This document shows, piece after piece, positions 26,182-34,717 of a stretch of DNA of 63,098 nt. The notes beneath the pieces are model-generated. The model did not search any database. It worked only from the letters and a program-made list of their open reading frames with translations, and was not told the origin of the DNA. Within the stretch, counting starts at the first letter, position 1, and every line of letters starts with the position of its first letter. The stretch spans positions 1-63,098 of the forward strand of contig QHUQ01000052.1 of the NCBI GenBank assembly GCA_003221985.1, written 5' to 3'. This DNA is from Gemmatimonadota bacterium. GTDB taxonomy: Bacteria > Gemmatimonadota > Gemmatimonadetes > Gemmatimonadales > GWC2-71-9. Both the position numbers and the translations under genes were made by a program.

Positions 26182-26197
26182 TGTGACCTGGATCACA
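26182..26197. promoter_or_regulatory. CRP/FNR-type palindrome
   Basis: TGTGACCTGGATCACA matches the TGTGA-N6-TCACA consensus exactly and is flanked by a further G/C pair. It lies upstream of the lipoprotein gene starting at 26087 and just after the stop of the gene at 26211. A CRP/FNR-family regulator is inferred; none is encoded in the window. Confidence 0.5.
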
Positions 26198-26210
26198 CAC
26201 GACACGTCCC

Positions 26211-28256
26211 CTAGGGGAGGCCGAGCAGGCGCCGGACCGTCACCGGCGTGCTGACGTAGTTGTTCTGCTCGTTCGACTCAGTCTGATCGTTCGTCACATC
26301 AACGAGAATCCCGATGTAATAGGAACCCGGCGGTGTTGACGCCGGAATCACGAGGGTCTGTCCGCCGAGCGGCAAGCCATGCCCGGCAGTCAGGACACTT
26401 GGCGTGATCAGAACGCTCGCGAGCCGCACGTCGCTCGGCGTGATGACAGGGTCGGTCGAAAGGTAGAATCCGCTCGTCACCTGATTCGTCGCGTCAGTGG
26501 TGCCTTGATTGAAGATCGCCCACGGAGACAACAGGACTGCGCTCCCTTCAAGCACTGAAGTCGGTGTCACTGTGGGCGTGCCCGTCGAAATGACCAAGTC
26601 GACGTCCAATCCTGTCGCGACGAATGTGATCATCCCGATCTGGAGCATGACCGCCTGCTGTTGTTCCGTCGGCAGGGAGATGTCGGGCATGAACGGCTGC
26701 ACCGCGCCGCCCGGATAGTTGTTTTGCGCTGCGATGCCGCGTCCCGTGGCGATAACCGCGTTGACACCGGCTCGAATCGTCCACGAGAACTGCGCGATGC
26801 CGTCGATATCACTCAGCGCGGTAGCGATTTCGAGACCGGCCGGATCGATGAACCGGACGCGTGCGCCCTGTACCGGGTCACCATCCAAATCCGTGACCCT
26901 GACGCGGGTCGGCAGGGATGTACCGGCCGGGGCCGTGCGCTGGGCATCACTGGGATCGACGTAGTCCATCTTCGCGGGTAGCGCGAACTGAAAGTCGGTT
27001 ACGGTGCGAGGCGGACTGATCAAGGCGAGGGCTGTGGTTGCGGAGCCTGCCGCAGCGCTGGCCGCGGGACTGCTCGCGCAGCTCGTCAGGGACAGGGCCG
27101 GGGCGACCGAAGAGGAAGAGGACGAGCAGTCGGCGCCGAGGATGTCTGTTTCGCCGCCGGCTCCAATGTGGAGCAACGTGCTCCGCGTGCTGCGTGTGGC
27201 CGCATAGGCCGGGCGGGGCAGCAGCAGCGCGACCAGACCGTTCAGCCACTGCCAGCCGCTACGCGACGCCCCAGTCGGGCGGCTGGGACTGCTCGTCTCG
27301 CAGTTCGGCTCGGCATGCGGCAACGCGCGGATCAGCGCGCCATCCTGCTGATGGAGCGTGATGAGACCCTCCTGCCGGGTCTCGTCCGACGTGTGATAGT
27401 GCGAGTTCAACACGCACATCGAAATCAGAAGCCGGTTCGAGAACAGCAACTCGCCGACCCCGGGAACGCTAAAGAAGGTGGACGCGCGGAGACACTGGCC
27501 GACCCTGGGCAGATCCACGTCGATGCCATCGCCCGGACACAGCTCGAGATTGAACGTCACCTCTGTGACGTTCAGCCCGCCGATGGTCGCCGCTGTATTG
27601 GGAGCAACGTCTAACCGGAAATCTTCACCTGCAGCGGCGAACTGGACGGTGCCGCCCTGCGCAAGATTGATCGTCCCGGCCGCGCAGGCCAAGGCGTCGA
27701 GCGAGCACAACGCCCGCCCTTCGATCCGGAACTTGATCGGCAAGGTCCGCCCGTCTACGAGCGGGATGTCTTCGCCGGTCTCGAGATTCTTGATTTCGGT
27801 ACCGGACAACACCGGCTCGACATCCACGAAACCGAGCACGCGAGTGCCGATGAGTACGCTGATGCGATAGAGTTTTGTCAGGTCGAGGTTGGACTCGTCC
27901 GTGTCCCAGTCGACCTGGTACAGTTGGTCCATCACGCTCACTCTGACATCACTCGGAGCGAAGCGCTTGAGTGGATCTCCTGCGATGCAGTCGCGCGAGT
28001 CGTCCGATGCCGCACCCAGTTCGCAAATCTCGACCGTGGGCTTCAGGTTGGGATTGAACGCGGCTGGCTCGAAGTTAGGACTTTGATTGGCGTCGTTGAA
28101 CAGCGGAGTGAGGAAGAAGAAGTCGGGGTTGCCGTCGTGCGCACCATCGGACACTGCAAGCGCCGGTCCGATTGATGGAATGACCGTGTCACCGCCACAT
28201 CCGTTCAGCGCAAGAACGGCGGCGACGAGCGCAAAGCGCCTGACAATCGTGGACAT
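26211..28256 (-). CDS. Lipoprotein of a three-gene family (member 3), CARDB-like tail
   Basis: 681 residues with signal MSTIVRRFALVAAVLALNGC and lipobox Cys20. It aligns by eye with member 2 over its first 500 residues: DGAHDGNPDFFFLTPLF, SPNFEPAAFNPNLKPTVEIC, LIGTRVLGFVDVEPV, LVDGRTLPIKFRIEG, and the Big-1-like VQGARVRFIDPAG with IAQFSWTIRAG. The last 130 residues differ and resemble a CARDB domain (GLDVDLVISTGTPT, FYLSTDPVIT, QTESNEQNNYVSTPVTV). Upstream lies the kinase gene on the same strand, separated by 178 bases. Confidence 0.68.
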   Translation of the reverse strand: MSTIVRRFALVAAVLALNGCGGDTVIPSIGPALAVSDGAHDGNPDFFFLTPLFNDANQSPNFEPAAFNPNLKPTVEICELGAASDDSRDCIAGDPLKRFAPSDVRVSVMDQLYQVDWDTDESNLDLTKLYRISVLIGTRVLGFVDVEPVLSGTEIKNLETGEDIPLVDGRTLPIKFRIEGRALCSLDALACAAGTINLAQGGTVQFAAAGEDFRLDVAPNTAATIGGLNVTEVTFNLELCPGDGIDVDLPRVGQCLRASTFFSVPGVGELLFSNRLLISMCVLNSHYHTSDETRQEGLITLHQQDGALIRALPHAEPNCETSSPSRPTGASRSGWQWLNGLVALLLPRPAYAATRSTRSTLLHIGAGGETDILGADCSSSSSSVAPALSLTSCASSPAASAAAGSATTALALISPPRTVTDFQFALPAKMDYVDPSDAQRTAPAGTSLPTRVRVTDLDGDPVQGARVRFIDPAGLEIATALSDIDGIAQFSWTIRAGVNAVIATGRGIAAQNNYPGGAVQPFMPDISLPTEQQQAVMLQIGMITFVATGLDVDLVISTGTPTVTPTSVLEGSAVLLSPWAIFNQGTTDATNQVTSGFYLSTDPVITPSDVRLASVLITPSVLTAGHGLPLGGQTLVIPASTPPGSYYIGILVDVTNDQTESNEQNNYVSTPVTVRRLLGLP

Positions 28257-28389
28257 GTTCCGGGCGACGACCCCTCTTTTACCCGCCAGTCACGCAATTC
28301 CTAGGCCTGTCGTAGAGGCCACATCAGACGGTTTTGAGGGTGACGTCCTAGGCGGGAGCGAGGATTATGGCACGCGCGCAACAGGGAAT

Positions 28390-28427
28390 GTGGTATGCCA
28401 GCAACACGGTGGTACGCCAGCAACACG
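28390..28427. repeat. Two-copy tandem repeat of 19 bases
   Basis: GTGGTAYGCCAGCAACACG is present twice head to tail (28390-28408 and 28409-28427) with one difference. It lies seven bases beyond the stop of the kinase gene at 28435. The rest of the 28257-28434 spacer shows nothing else recognisable. Confidence 0.7.
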
Positions 28428-28434
28428 CAGAAAC

Positions 28435-30942
28435 TTAGTGGGTCCCGCGCCGCAGAGCGGCGAATCCCGGATTGCTCTCCAGGCCCCGCCACCACCAGTG
28501 CAGCAACCCCCCACGCTCGAAGGAGTGGCCCGGGTGGGTAGCTACGTAGCGGCGCAGCAAGGCGATCGCCCCGTCATTGTCGCCCATCTGGGCCCGCGCC
28601 ACGGCCTCATAGCCGGGCAAATCCTGTTCCGGATCGATCTTGGGATCGGTTGTGCGTGCCCCCGCGAACACGTGCTCGGCGCTGTCGCGCAGGCCGGCAC
28701 GCCCCAGGGCCCCTCCCACCAGAATCCGTCGTAGCCGGGCCCGGAAGGGCCGCTGCGCGGCTAGGGTGAAGCTGTCCGCCCGGGCGACCATGCTCCATGC
28801 CCGAGGGGCGTCGACCTCGGCGCCGGGAGCGAGTGACAGCCACAGCCGGCAGTCCACGAACCGCGCGGTATTCGGGAAGCGCCTGGCGCCTTCATCGCAC
28901 CAGCGGCGCGCTTCCTGGAATTGCGCCAGGTCATACGAAGCGTAGAACAGCCGTTCCAGCACCGTTTCCGCGTCGCGCAGGTACGCATCCGCTTCGTACG
29001 CCGCGCGGGCTTCGAGGACGACCGCGACGAGATCTTCCCGTGGCGGCGCATAGTGGAGCTGGCTCAACACCGCATGCACGCTGGCGAGCGAGGGGTCGGC
29101 GCGCACGGCACCTTCCAGATCCGCCTGGGCGCTGTCGAGTAACGCCGCCTGCCGGCTGGAGTCGCTTTCCACGTTGAGCCGCCACAGCGCATACCGCAGG
29201 GTGCCGCGCAAGCCGAGGGCCGCCGCATCGGAGGCGTTGATGTGCAGTGCTCGCGCGGCATGGACAAGCCCGTCGCGCAGCCGATTCGCCCGCTCGGTGC
29301 GCTCGGTGACCGCGCGCGAGGCCAGGAGCGAGACGTACCCGTGCAGCACCGCGGCTTCCGACCACGCCGGGTCGGCCTGCTCCGCATCGTCGAGCAGCGA
29401 GTCGGCCTGACGCGACATGACCAACGCCGCCGCCGCGTCTCCACCAGACAGCGCGCGCTCGCCGCGGCGGCGGACGTCGTTGGCGCGTTGCACCAGGGCC
29501 CACGCCGCGGGGCTCTTCGTCTCCGCTTGCAGCTCCCGCAGCTGCACTTCGTCACCCAGGCGCGCGCGCAGCAGCCGCGCCGCTTCCTGAATGACGGAAT
29601 CGCGCACCCGCAGCAGCTCATTGCCCGGCAGCGTAAAGCTCGCGCGCTCACCGACGTCGGCGCCGCTGGTGCCATCCACGAGGCGGACCGTGACGCGCAC
29701 GCGGTCGCCCACCGGCTCGACGCTGCCGTCGACCAGCGTGCTCGCGTGCAGCGCACGCGCGATGCTGTCGCGGGACACGGAATCTCCCGTGCCGCGGAAC
29801 GGGGCGACGCCGTTTGCGGATACGACGCTGAGCGCGTGCACCTTCTCGAGCTCCGTGATCAACCCCTCAGTCAGGCCGGCAGCGACGTGGCCGAGGGAAG
29901 CATCCCGGCTCAGGTCGCTGAAGTAGAGGACGGCGACGCGGCGCGAGTCGAGCCCCCCCGTCGCGGGCGGCCCACCTCGGCCGCCGCCGCCGATCACCAG
30001 CCGTCCCGCGAGGACGACCAGCGCGATCACCGCGGCGGCGATGATCGACGAGCGCCGGCTCCAGCGCCGGCGCCGCGGCTGGGCGGTGATGCGCGAGACT
30101 CGTCCCGTGCTCGCCGCGGTCAGCGCCTTGGCGAATTCTCCGGACGTCTGATACCGGTCCGCCGGCACCTTCTCCAGCGCGCGCTCGATCACGAGTTCGA
30201 GATCGTCCGGGATGGCGTCGCGCACGATCTTGAGCCGCGGCACCGCATCGAGTGAGTGCCGCGCCATGATCGCCTGTGCCGTCGGCCCCGTGAACGGTGG
30301 CTGGCCGGCGAGCGTCTCGTACAACACGCATGCCAGGCTGTAGATGTCGCTGCGCCGGTCCACCTGCCCCGAACCCGACGCCTGTTCCGGCGGCATGTAG
30401 GCGGGAGTGCCGATCGCGAGGCCGGTCTGGGTGAGCTTGTCACCGCCGGCGGCGCTGACCGCGCGCGCAATGCCGAAATCGGTGACGATCGCGTGGCCGC
30501 CCGAGAGCATGATGTTCTCGGGTTTGATGTCGCGATGCACCACGTCATGGCTGTGCGCGTAGCCGAGGGCGTCCGCCACTTCGTGCGCGATCTGGAGCGC
30601 ATCCTCCACCGGCAGCTGCGGCTCGCGCTCCAGCCGTTCGCGCAGCGACTCGCCCTCGACGAACGGCATGACGTAATACAGCGTGCCGGCGGCATCGCCC
30701 GAATCGTAGACCGGCAGGATGTTCGGGTGTTGCAGCCGCGCGGCAAGCTTGATCTCGCGCAGGAAACGCTCGCGGCCGAGCGCCATCGCGATCTCGGGGC
30801 GCAACGTCTTCAGCGCGACAAACCGCTCGTGCTTGATGTCGCGCGCCAGATAGACCAGCGCCATCCCTCCGCGGCCCAACTCCTGATCGATGATGTAGCG
30901 ATCGGCCAGCGCGGCGTTCAGTTCTGCAAAGGGATCAGTCAC
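28435..30942 (-). CDS. Serine/threonine kinase fused to TPR-type C-terminal region
   Basis: 835 residues from GTG at 30942. The kinase domain (about 15-285) has ELGRGGMALVYLARD, VALKTLR, HRDIKPENIM, VTDFGIAR and GTPAYMPPEQASG. A membrane segment (about 305-325) is followed by a FlgO/TolB-N-like domain (VAVLYFSDLSRDASLGHVAAGL and LVDGSVEPVGDRVRVTVRLVDG), then a long helical TPR-like region. This architecture is common in Gemmatimonadota and Acidobacteriota and is usually annotated as a membrane signalling protein. Its start overlaps the stop of the upstream gene by eight bases. Confidence 0.85.
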   Translation of the reverse strand: MTDPFAELNAALADRYIIDQELGRGGMALVYLARDIKHERFVALKTLRPEIAMALGRERFLREIKLAARLQHPNILPVYDSGDAAGTLYYVMPFVEGESLRERLEREPQLPVEDALQIAHEVADALGYAHSHDVVHRDIKPENIMLSGGHAIVTDFGIARAVSAAGGDKLTQTGLAIGTPAYMPPEQASGSGQVDRRSDIYSLACVLYETLAGQPPFTGPTAQAIMARHSLDAVPRLKIVRDAIPDDLELVIERALEKVPADRYQTSGEFAKALTAASTGRVSRITAQPRRRRWSRRSSIIAAAVIALVVLAGRLVIGGGGRGGPPATGGLDSRRVAVLYFSDLSRDASLGHVAAGLTEGLITELEKVHALSVVSANGVAPFRGTGDSVSRDSIARALHASTLVDGSVEPVGDRVRVTVRLVDGTSGADVGERASFTLPGNELLRVRDSVIQEAARLLRARLGDEVQLRELQAETKSPAAWALVQRANDVRRRGERALSGGDAAAALVMSRQADSLLDDAEQADPAWSEAAVLHGYVSLLASRAVTERTERANRLRDGLVHAARALHINASDAAALGLRGTLRYALWRLNVESDSSRQAALLDSAQADLEGAVRADPSLASVHAVLSQLHYAPPREDLVAVVLEARAAYEADAYLRDAETVLERLFYASYDLAQFQEARRWCDEGARRFPNTARFVDCRLWLSLAPGAEVDAPRAWSMVARADSFTLAAQRPFRARLRRILVGGALGRAGLRDSAEHVFAGARTTDPKIDPEQDLPGYEAVARAQMGDNDGAIALLRRYVATHPGHSFERGGLLHWWWRGLESNPGFAALRRGTH

Positions 30943-31462
30943 TCGGATAACGATAGTTGTGGCGGACGTGGTCAGCGAGCGCGCGCGGTAGTGCCGCGAG
31001 ATCGGCAACGGGCCACCGCCGGTCGACCGTGACCGCGACGCGGCCGCTGCCGGCTTCTACCGCGATCAGCTGCACGCGCACCGAATCGCCCCCCTCCCCC
31101 TCCCCCCCCCCCTGGCGAGCCACCGGGTCCAGCCGCCCGTAGACCGCGAGCCCTGCGCTGGTGCGGCGCGCGAGATCGATCGCCGCCAGCTCGGGACGTG
31201 ACTGGCCGCGCCAGCGCTCGCGCACGACGGCCTGGGGGACCGCCGCGAGCGGCGGCACGCTGTCGAGCTGGGCCGTGAGGCCTTCAGCGAGACGCACGCG
31301 CCACGGCTCGAGACCCGGCACGAAGATGTCGAATGGCGCGACCGCCGCGAGCCGCGGGTTGGGCTCATGGCGGCGCGCATAGAACACGAAGCTCACCGCG
31401 CCGGCCACGGTGAGCATCACGACCAGCGTGGAGAACAGGATCAGGATGCGTTTCGACGTCAT
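30935..31462 (-). CDS. Small membrane-anchored protein, partner of the kinase-TPR gene
   Basis: 175 residues from ATG at 31462 (MTSKRILIL...). A single N-terminal membrane helix (about residues 5-27) is followed by an extracytoplasmic domain with VPGLEPWRVRLAEGLTAQLDSV, SAGLAVYGRLDP and VRVQLIAVEAGSGRVAVTVDRRW. This pattern matches the FlgO/TolB-N-like module inside the kinase downstream. A Gly/Glu run (QGGGEGEGG) from a guanine tract at about 31087-31113 interrupts it. Function unknown; coupling to the kinase gene suggests a joint role. Confidence 0.6.
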   Translation of the reverse strand: MTSKRILILFSTLVVMLTVAGAVSFVFYARRHEPNPRLAAVAPFDIFVPGLEPWRVRLAEGLTAQLDSVPPLAAVPQAVVRERWRGQSRPELAAIDLARRTSAGLAVYGRLDPVARQGGGEGEGGDSVRVQLIAVEAGSGRVAVTVDRRWPVADLAALPRALADHVRHNYRYPSD

Positions 31463-31527
31463 TGGCGCCTCCTCAGGCGCGCGGGTAGCTTCGCACGCAG
31501 CCCATCCGTTCACAAGGAGTCGCTCGC

Positions 31528-33306
31528 ATGCCGCGCCCCCCCCGTTTCGCGTTCGCGTGGGTCCTGGGACTCATGGTCCTGCCCGCAGTCTCCGTCAGCG
31601 GTCAGGCGAATGCGCCGGACAGCGTCCGGCTGCATCAGCTCTTCGCGCAGAACTGGGCATACACGATGCGTGAGTATCCCGAGTTCGCGACCGCGGTCGG
31701 GTATCCGGGACAGAACGCCCGCTGGACCGATAACTCGCTCGAGGCCATCGCGCGGCGCAAACGCGAGCTGAACGATCCATTGACGGCATTGCGCGCGATC
31801 GACCGTGCCAGGCTCAATGTGACCGACCAGCTCAATTACGACTTGTTCCGCCACAATGCCACCGACGCGCTCGAGGAGAGCCGCTTTCCCGGGGAGCTGA
31901 TGCCGATCACGCAGCTCAATGGGGTGCAGCAGGACGTGCCGAGTACGATCGCGCAAATGCCGACCGGCAGCGTGCGTGACTACGAAGATATTGTCGCCCG
32001 GCTCCGGGCGGTCCCGCTGCTGGTGAATCAGACGATCGTCCTGCTGCAGCGCGGACTTGCGGCTGGAGTCACGCCGCCCCGCATCACGCTGCGTGACGTC
32101 CCGTCGCAGGCGCAGGATCTGGTCGTGGACGATCCTCTCACCAGTCCATTACTCACGGCCTTCACGCATTTTCCCGCCGACCTCCCCGTAGCAGACCAGC
32201 AGCGCCTGCGCTCGACGGCGATCGCCGCGTATCGGGATTCGGTGGCTCCGGCATTCCGCAAGCTGAGCGCATTCCTGCGTGATACATATGTGCCGAAGGC
32301 GCGCACGACGACCGGCATGCGTGACCTTCCGAACGGCATGGGCTGGTACGAGGTGCGGGCTCGCGCATCGACCACCACCGACCTGGCGCCCGAGCAGATT
32401 CACGCCATCGGCCTAGCCGAGGTGAAACGGATCCGCGGACAGATGGACAGCGTGATCGCCGCCAGCGGATTCCAGGGGACGTTCGCCGATTACGTGCAGT
32501 TTTTGCGTACCGACCCGCGTTTTTACTTCACGACGGCGGAAGAGTTGCTGCGGGCCTCGCGCGACCTGGCCAAGCGCATCGATCCTCAACTGGTGCGGTT
32601 GTTCGGCACCCTGCCCCGGCTGCCGTACGGTGTCTCTCCTATTCCTTCTTATTCAGAGCGCTCGCAGACCACGGCGTACTATCAGCCGGGCAGTCCCCTG
32701 GGCCACCGCCCAGGTACCTACTTCGTAAATACCTACAACCTGCCGGCTCGGCCGCGCTGGGAAATGGAAGCGCTGACATTGCACGAGGCGGTTCCGGGTC
32801 ACCACCTCCAGATCGCGTTGGCCCAGGAGCTGGAAGGCGTCCCGGAATTTCGACGCTTCGGCGGATATACGGCGTTCGTCGAGGGCTGGGGCCTCTATAG
32901 TGAAAGCCTGGGCGGTGAGTTGGGGCTGTATACCGATCCCTACAGCAAGTTCGGGCAACTCACCTACGAGATGTGGCGCGCCGTGCGCCTGGTGATCGAC
33001 ACAGGCATCCACACGATGGGATGGACCCGCGAGCAGGCGATCGACTACTTCAAGGCCAATGCCGCCAAGACGGAGCACGACATCACCGTCGAGGTGGATC
33101 GCTACATCGTGTGGCCGGGTCAGGCGCTCGCCTACAAGATCGGCGAGCTCAAGATCAAAGAGCTGCGCGCGTACGCGTCGACGACGTTAGGCGGTCGATT
33201 CGATGTGCGCGCATTTCACGACCAGGTGCTGGGGGCCGGCGCCGTGCCACTCGATGTGCTGGACGCGCGCATTCACGCGTGGGTGGCGTCGGTGCAGGTG
33301 CGGTAG
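31528..33306 (+). CDS. DUF885 family exported metallopeptidase
   Basis: 592 residues with a signal peptide (cleavage likely after VSVSGQA) and an AAGGAG ribosome-binding site before ATG at 31528. The active-site motif HEAVPGHHLQIAL (near residue 420) is that of DUF885 proteins, which are predicted zinc peptidases related to the M32/M3-like fold. The following FVEGWGLYSE contributes the third-ligand glutamate, and GPGQALAYK-type WPGQALAYKIGELKI is also conserved. Substrate unknown; exported to the periplasm. Confidence 0.85.
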   Translation: MPRPPRFAFAWVLGLMVLPAVSVSGQANAPDSVRLHQLFAQNWAYTMREYPEFATAVGYPGQNARWTDNSLEAIARRKRELNDPLTALRAIDRARLNVTDQLNYDLFRHNATDALEESRFPGELMPITQLNGVQQDVPSTIAQMPTGSVRDYEDIVARLRAVPLLVNQTIVLLQRGLAAGVTPPRITLRDVPSQAQDLVVDDPLTSPLLTAFTHFPADLPVADQQRLRSTAIAAYRDSVAPAFRKLSAFLRDTYVPKARTTTGMRDLPNGMGWYEVRARASTTTDLAPEQIHAIGLAEVKRIRGQMDSVIAASGFQGTFADYVQFLRTDPRFYFTTAEELLRASRDLAKRIDPQLVRLFGTLPRLPYGVSPIPSYSERSQTTAYYQPGSPLGHRPGTYFVNTYNLPARPRWEMEALTLHEAVPGHHLQIALAQELEGVPEFRRFGGYTAFVEGWGLYSESLGGELGLYTDPYSKFGQLTYEMWRAVRLVIDTGIHTMGWTREQAIDYFKANAAKTEHDITVEVDRYIVWPGQALAYKIGELKIKELRAYASTTLGGRFDVRAFHDQVLGAGAVPLDVLDARIHAWVASVQVR

Positions 33307-33317
33307 GCGCCCGACGA

Positions 33318-33746
33318 TCACGGTTTCTGCTGCACGGGTGTCTCGACCGCTGGTCGCCGCAGCAGCGCCATGCGCACGCTGCCGTCGGGATGATACTCTG
33401 GCACGAACAGAGTTGGCTCGTGGTCCCCCCCCCCTTGCCCCCGACGGCTCGCTCGCCCTACCACGACCGCGACACCTTTGAGCTTCACCTTCTGGTAGTG
33501 GAGCGTCGCGTATCGCGCGACTTCCTCCTCAAACGCGGCGCGCTCCTCAGGATCGAGCGCGGCACGCGCGTCGTCGAAGATCGCGAGCACCAGGTTGGTC
33601 GTATCGATCACCATGACCAGGGCGTTGGTGACGTGAAACTCCCGTTGAATTTCGGATTGCAGCTCAAACTGGATCTTGGGAAGCGCGTCGCAGCCGATGA
33701 CGGCGGCGCAGAGGCAGAGCACGCTGAGGCGGACGGTGTGTAGCAT
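33318..33746 (-). CDS. Predicted lipoprotein, unknown function
   Basis: 142 residues with signal MLHTVRLSVLCLCAAVIGC, lipobox Cys19. The body has one alpha/beta region (ALVMVIDTTNLVLAIFDDARA, EEEVARYATLHYQKVKLKGVAVVVG). A basic Gly-rich insert (ASRRGQGGG, from a guanine tract at about 33425-33440) precedes a beta-strand end. No family was recognised. Convergent with the DUF885 gene. Confidence 0.5.
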   Translation of the reverse strand: MLHTVRLSVLCLCAAVIGCDALPKIQFELQSEIQREFHVTNALVMVIDTTNLVLAIFDDARAALDPEERAAFEEEVARYATLHYQKVKLKGVAVVVGRASRRGQGGGDHEPTLFVPEYHPDGSVRMALLRRPAVETPVQQKP

Positions 33747-33849
33747 CTTTTTGCAGTAGACTCCTCAGAGAAACTCGCTCGTCGCTTCGGGACGCGCAAT
33801 GCAGGCGCGATGACCAGCGGTTGAGCGACCGCGATTATCATGATCGCAC

Positions 33850-34713
33850 ATGGTCACGGTGTGCACGGTTCTTCCTCCGCCTGAGCGCCCGCGCATCGAT
33901 GCCGCCGGTGACGGCTGCTTCGATACGCTCCACGCCGACTCGCTGCACGAAGCGCTGCGTGTGGTCCGCCGCCGGCGCGTCGATGCGGTCGTCATTTCCG
34001 TGCACCGCTGTCAGGGCGAAGCGCTGCCCGGCGTCGCCCGCTTCGTGCGTGAATTCCCCGCCATACCGGCGGTGGCGCTGGTCTCGCGCCACGATCGCGA
34101 AGCGACGGAGACGTTGTTGCGCCTCGGCGCGACCGGTGTGCGCAGCGCCGTGGACTGTACCGAGCCTGATGGGTGGCGCCGCCTGCGCGATTTGGTGGGT
34201 CACCCGGCCTCGCCGGTCGCGGCGCGCGTCCTCGCACGGCTCATCCCGGCGCTGGGTGAGCCCTCCGAGGAAACGCGCCTCTTCTTCGAGGCGGTCGCGC
34301 GGTTGGCGCCGGCGCTCAGCACCGTGCGTGGGCTTGCCCGACATCTGCGGGTGCGGCCGAGCACCTTGATGTCGCGCTTCCATCGCGCCGGCATTCCGTC
34401 CCCCAAGAGCTATCTCGCCGGCATGCGACTGCTCCATGCCGCCTTCCTGTTTCAGAACCCGGGCCTGTCGGTGTCGGATGTGGCGTACCGGATGGACTAC
34501 TCGTCACCGCAGAGCTTCGGTCGCCACCTGCGCGCCGTCCTCGGCGTCACGGCGGGAGAGTTCCGCCGGCGTTTTCCCTTCGACCTCGCACTGACGCGCT
34601 ACATCGACCTGTTGATCACCCCGTACCGGGAGGCCCTGCGTGCGTTTCACCCCTTCAACGCGGGGTCGTGGGACCAAGGCCCGAACGCCACAGCGGTCTT
34701 CCGGGCGGGGTGA
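33850..34713 (+). CDS. AraC-family regulator with receiver-like N-terminus
   Basis: 287 residues. The C-terminal part (about 165-250) contains two helix-turn-helix units: VRGLARHLRVRPSTLMSRFHRAGIPSP and SVSDVAYRMDYSSPQSFGRHLRAVLGVTAGEFRR, typical of AraC/XylS. The N-terminal half looks like a response-regulator receiver fold (DAVVISVH, AVALVSRHDREATETLLRLGATGVRSAV) but the phosphoacceptor aspartate and the lysine are not evident, so it is likely a pseudo-receiver. No histidine kinase is adjacent. Confidence 0.75.
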   Translation: MVTVCTVLPPPERPRIDAAGDGCFDTLHADSLHEALRVVRRRRVDAVVISVHRCQGEALPGVARFVREFPAIPAVALVSRHDREATETLLRLGATGVRSAVDCTEPDGWRRLRDLVGHPASPVAARVLARLIPALGEPSEETRLFFEAVARLAPALSTVRGLARHLRVRPSTLMSRFHRAGIPSPKSYLAGMRLLHAAFLFQNPGLSVSDVAYRMDYSSPQSFGRHLRAVLGVTAGEFRRRFPFDLALTRYIDLLITPYREALRAFHPFNAGSWDQGPNATAVFRAG

Positions 34714-34717
34714 GTCG

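Noticed and set aside
26207..26218. TCCCCTAGGGGA palindrome at the end of lipoprotein member 3
   Set aside because: Contains the gene's stop codon, has no loop or T tract and is too short to call a terminator.
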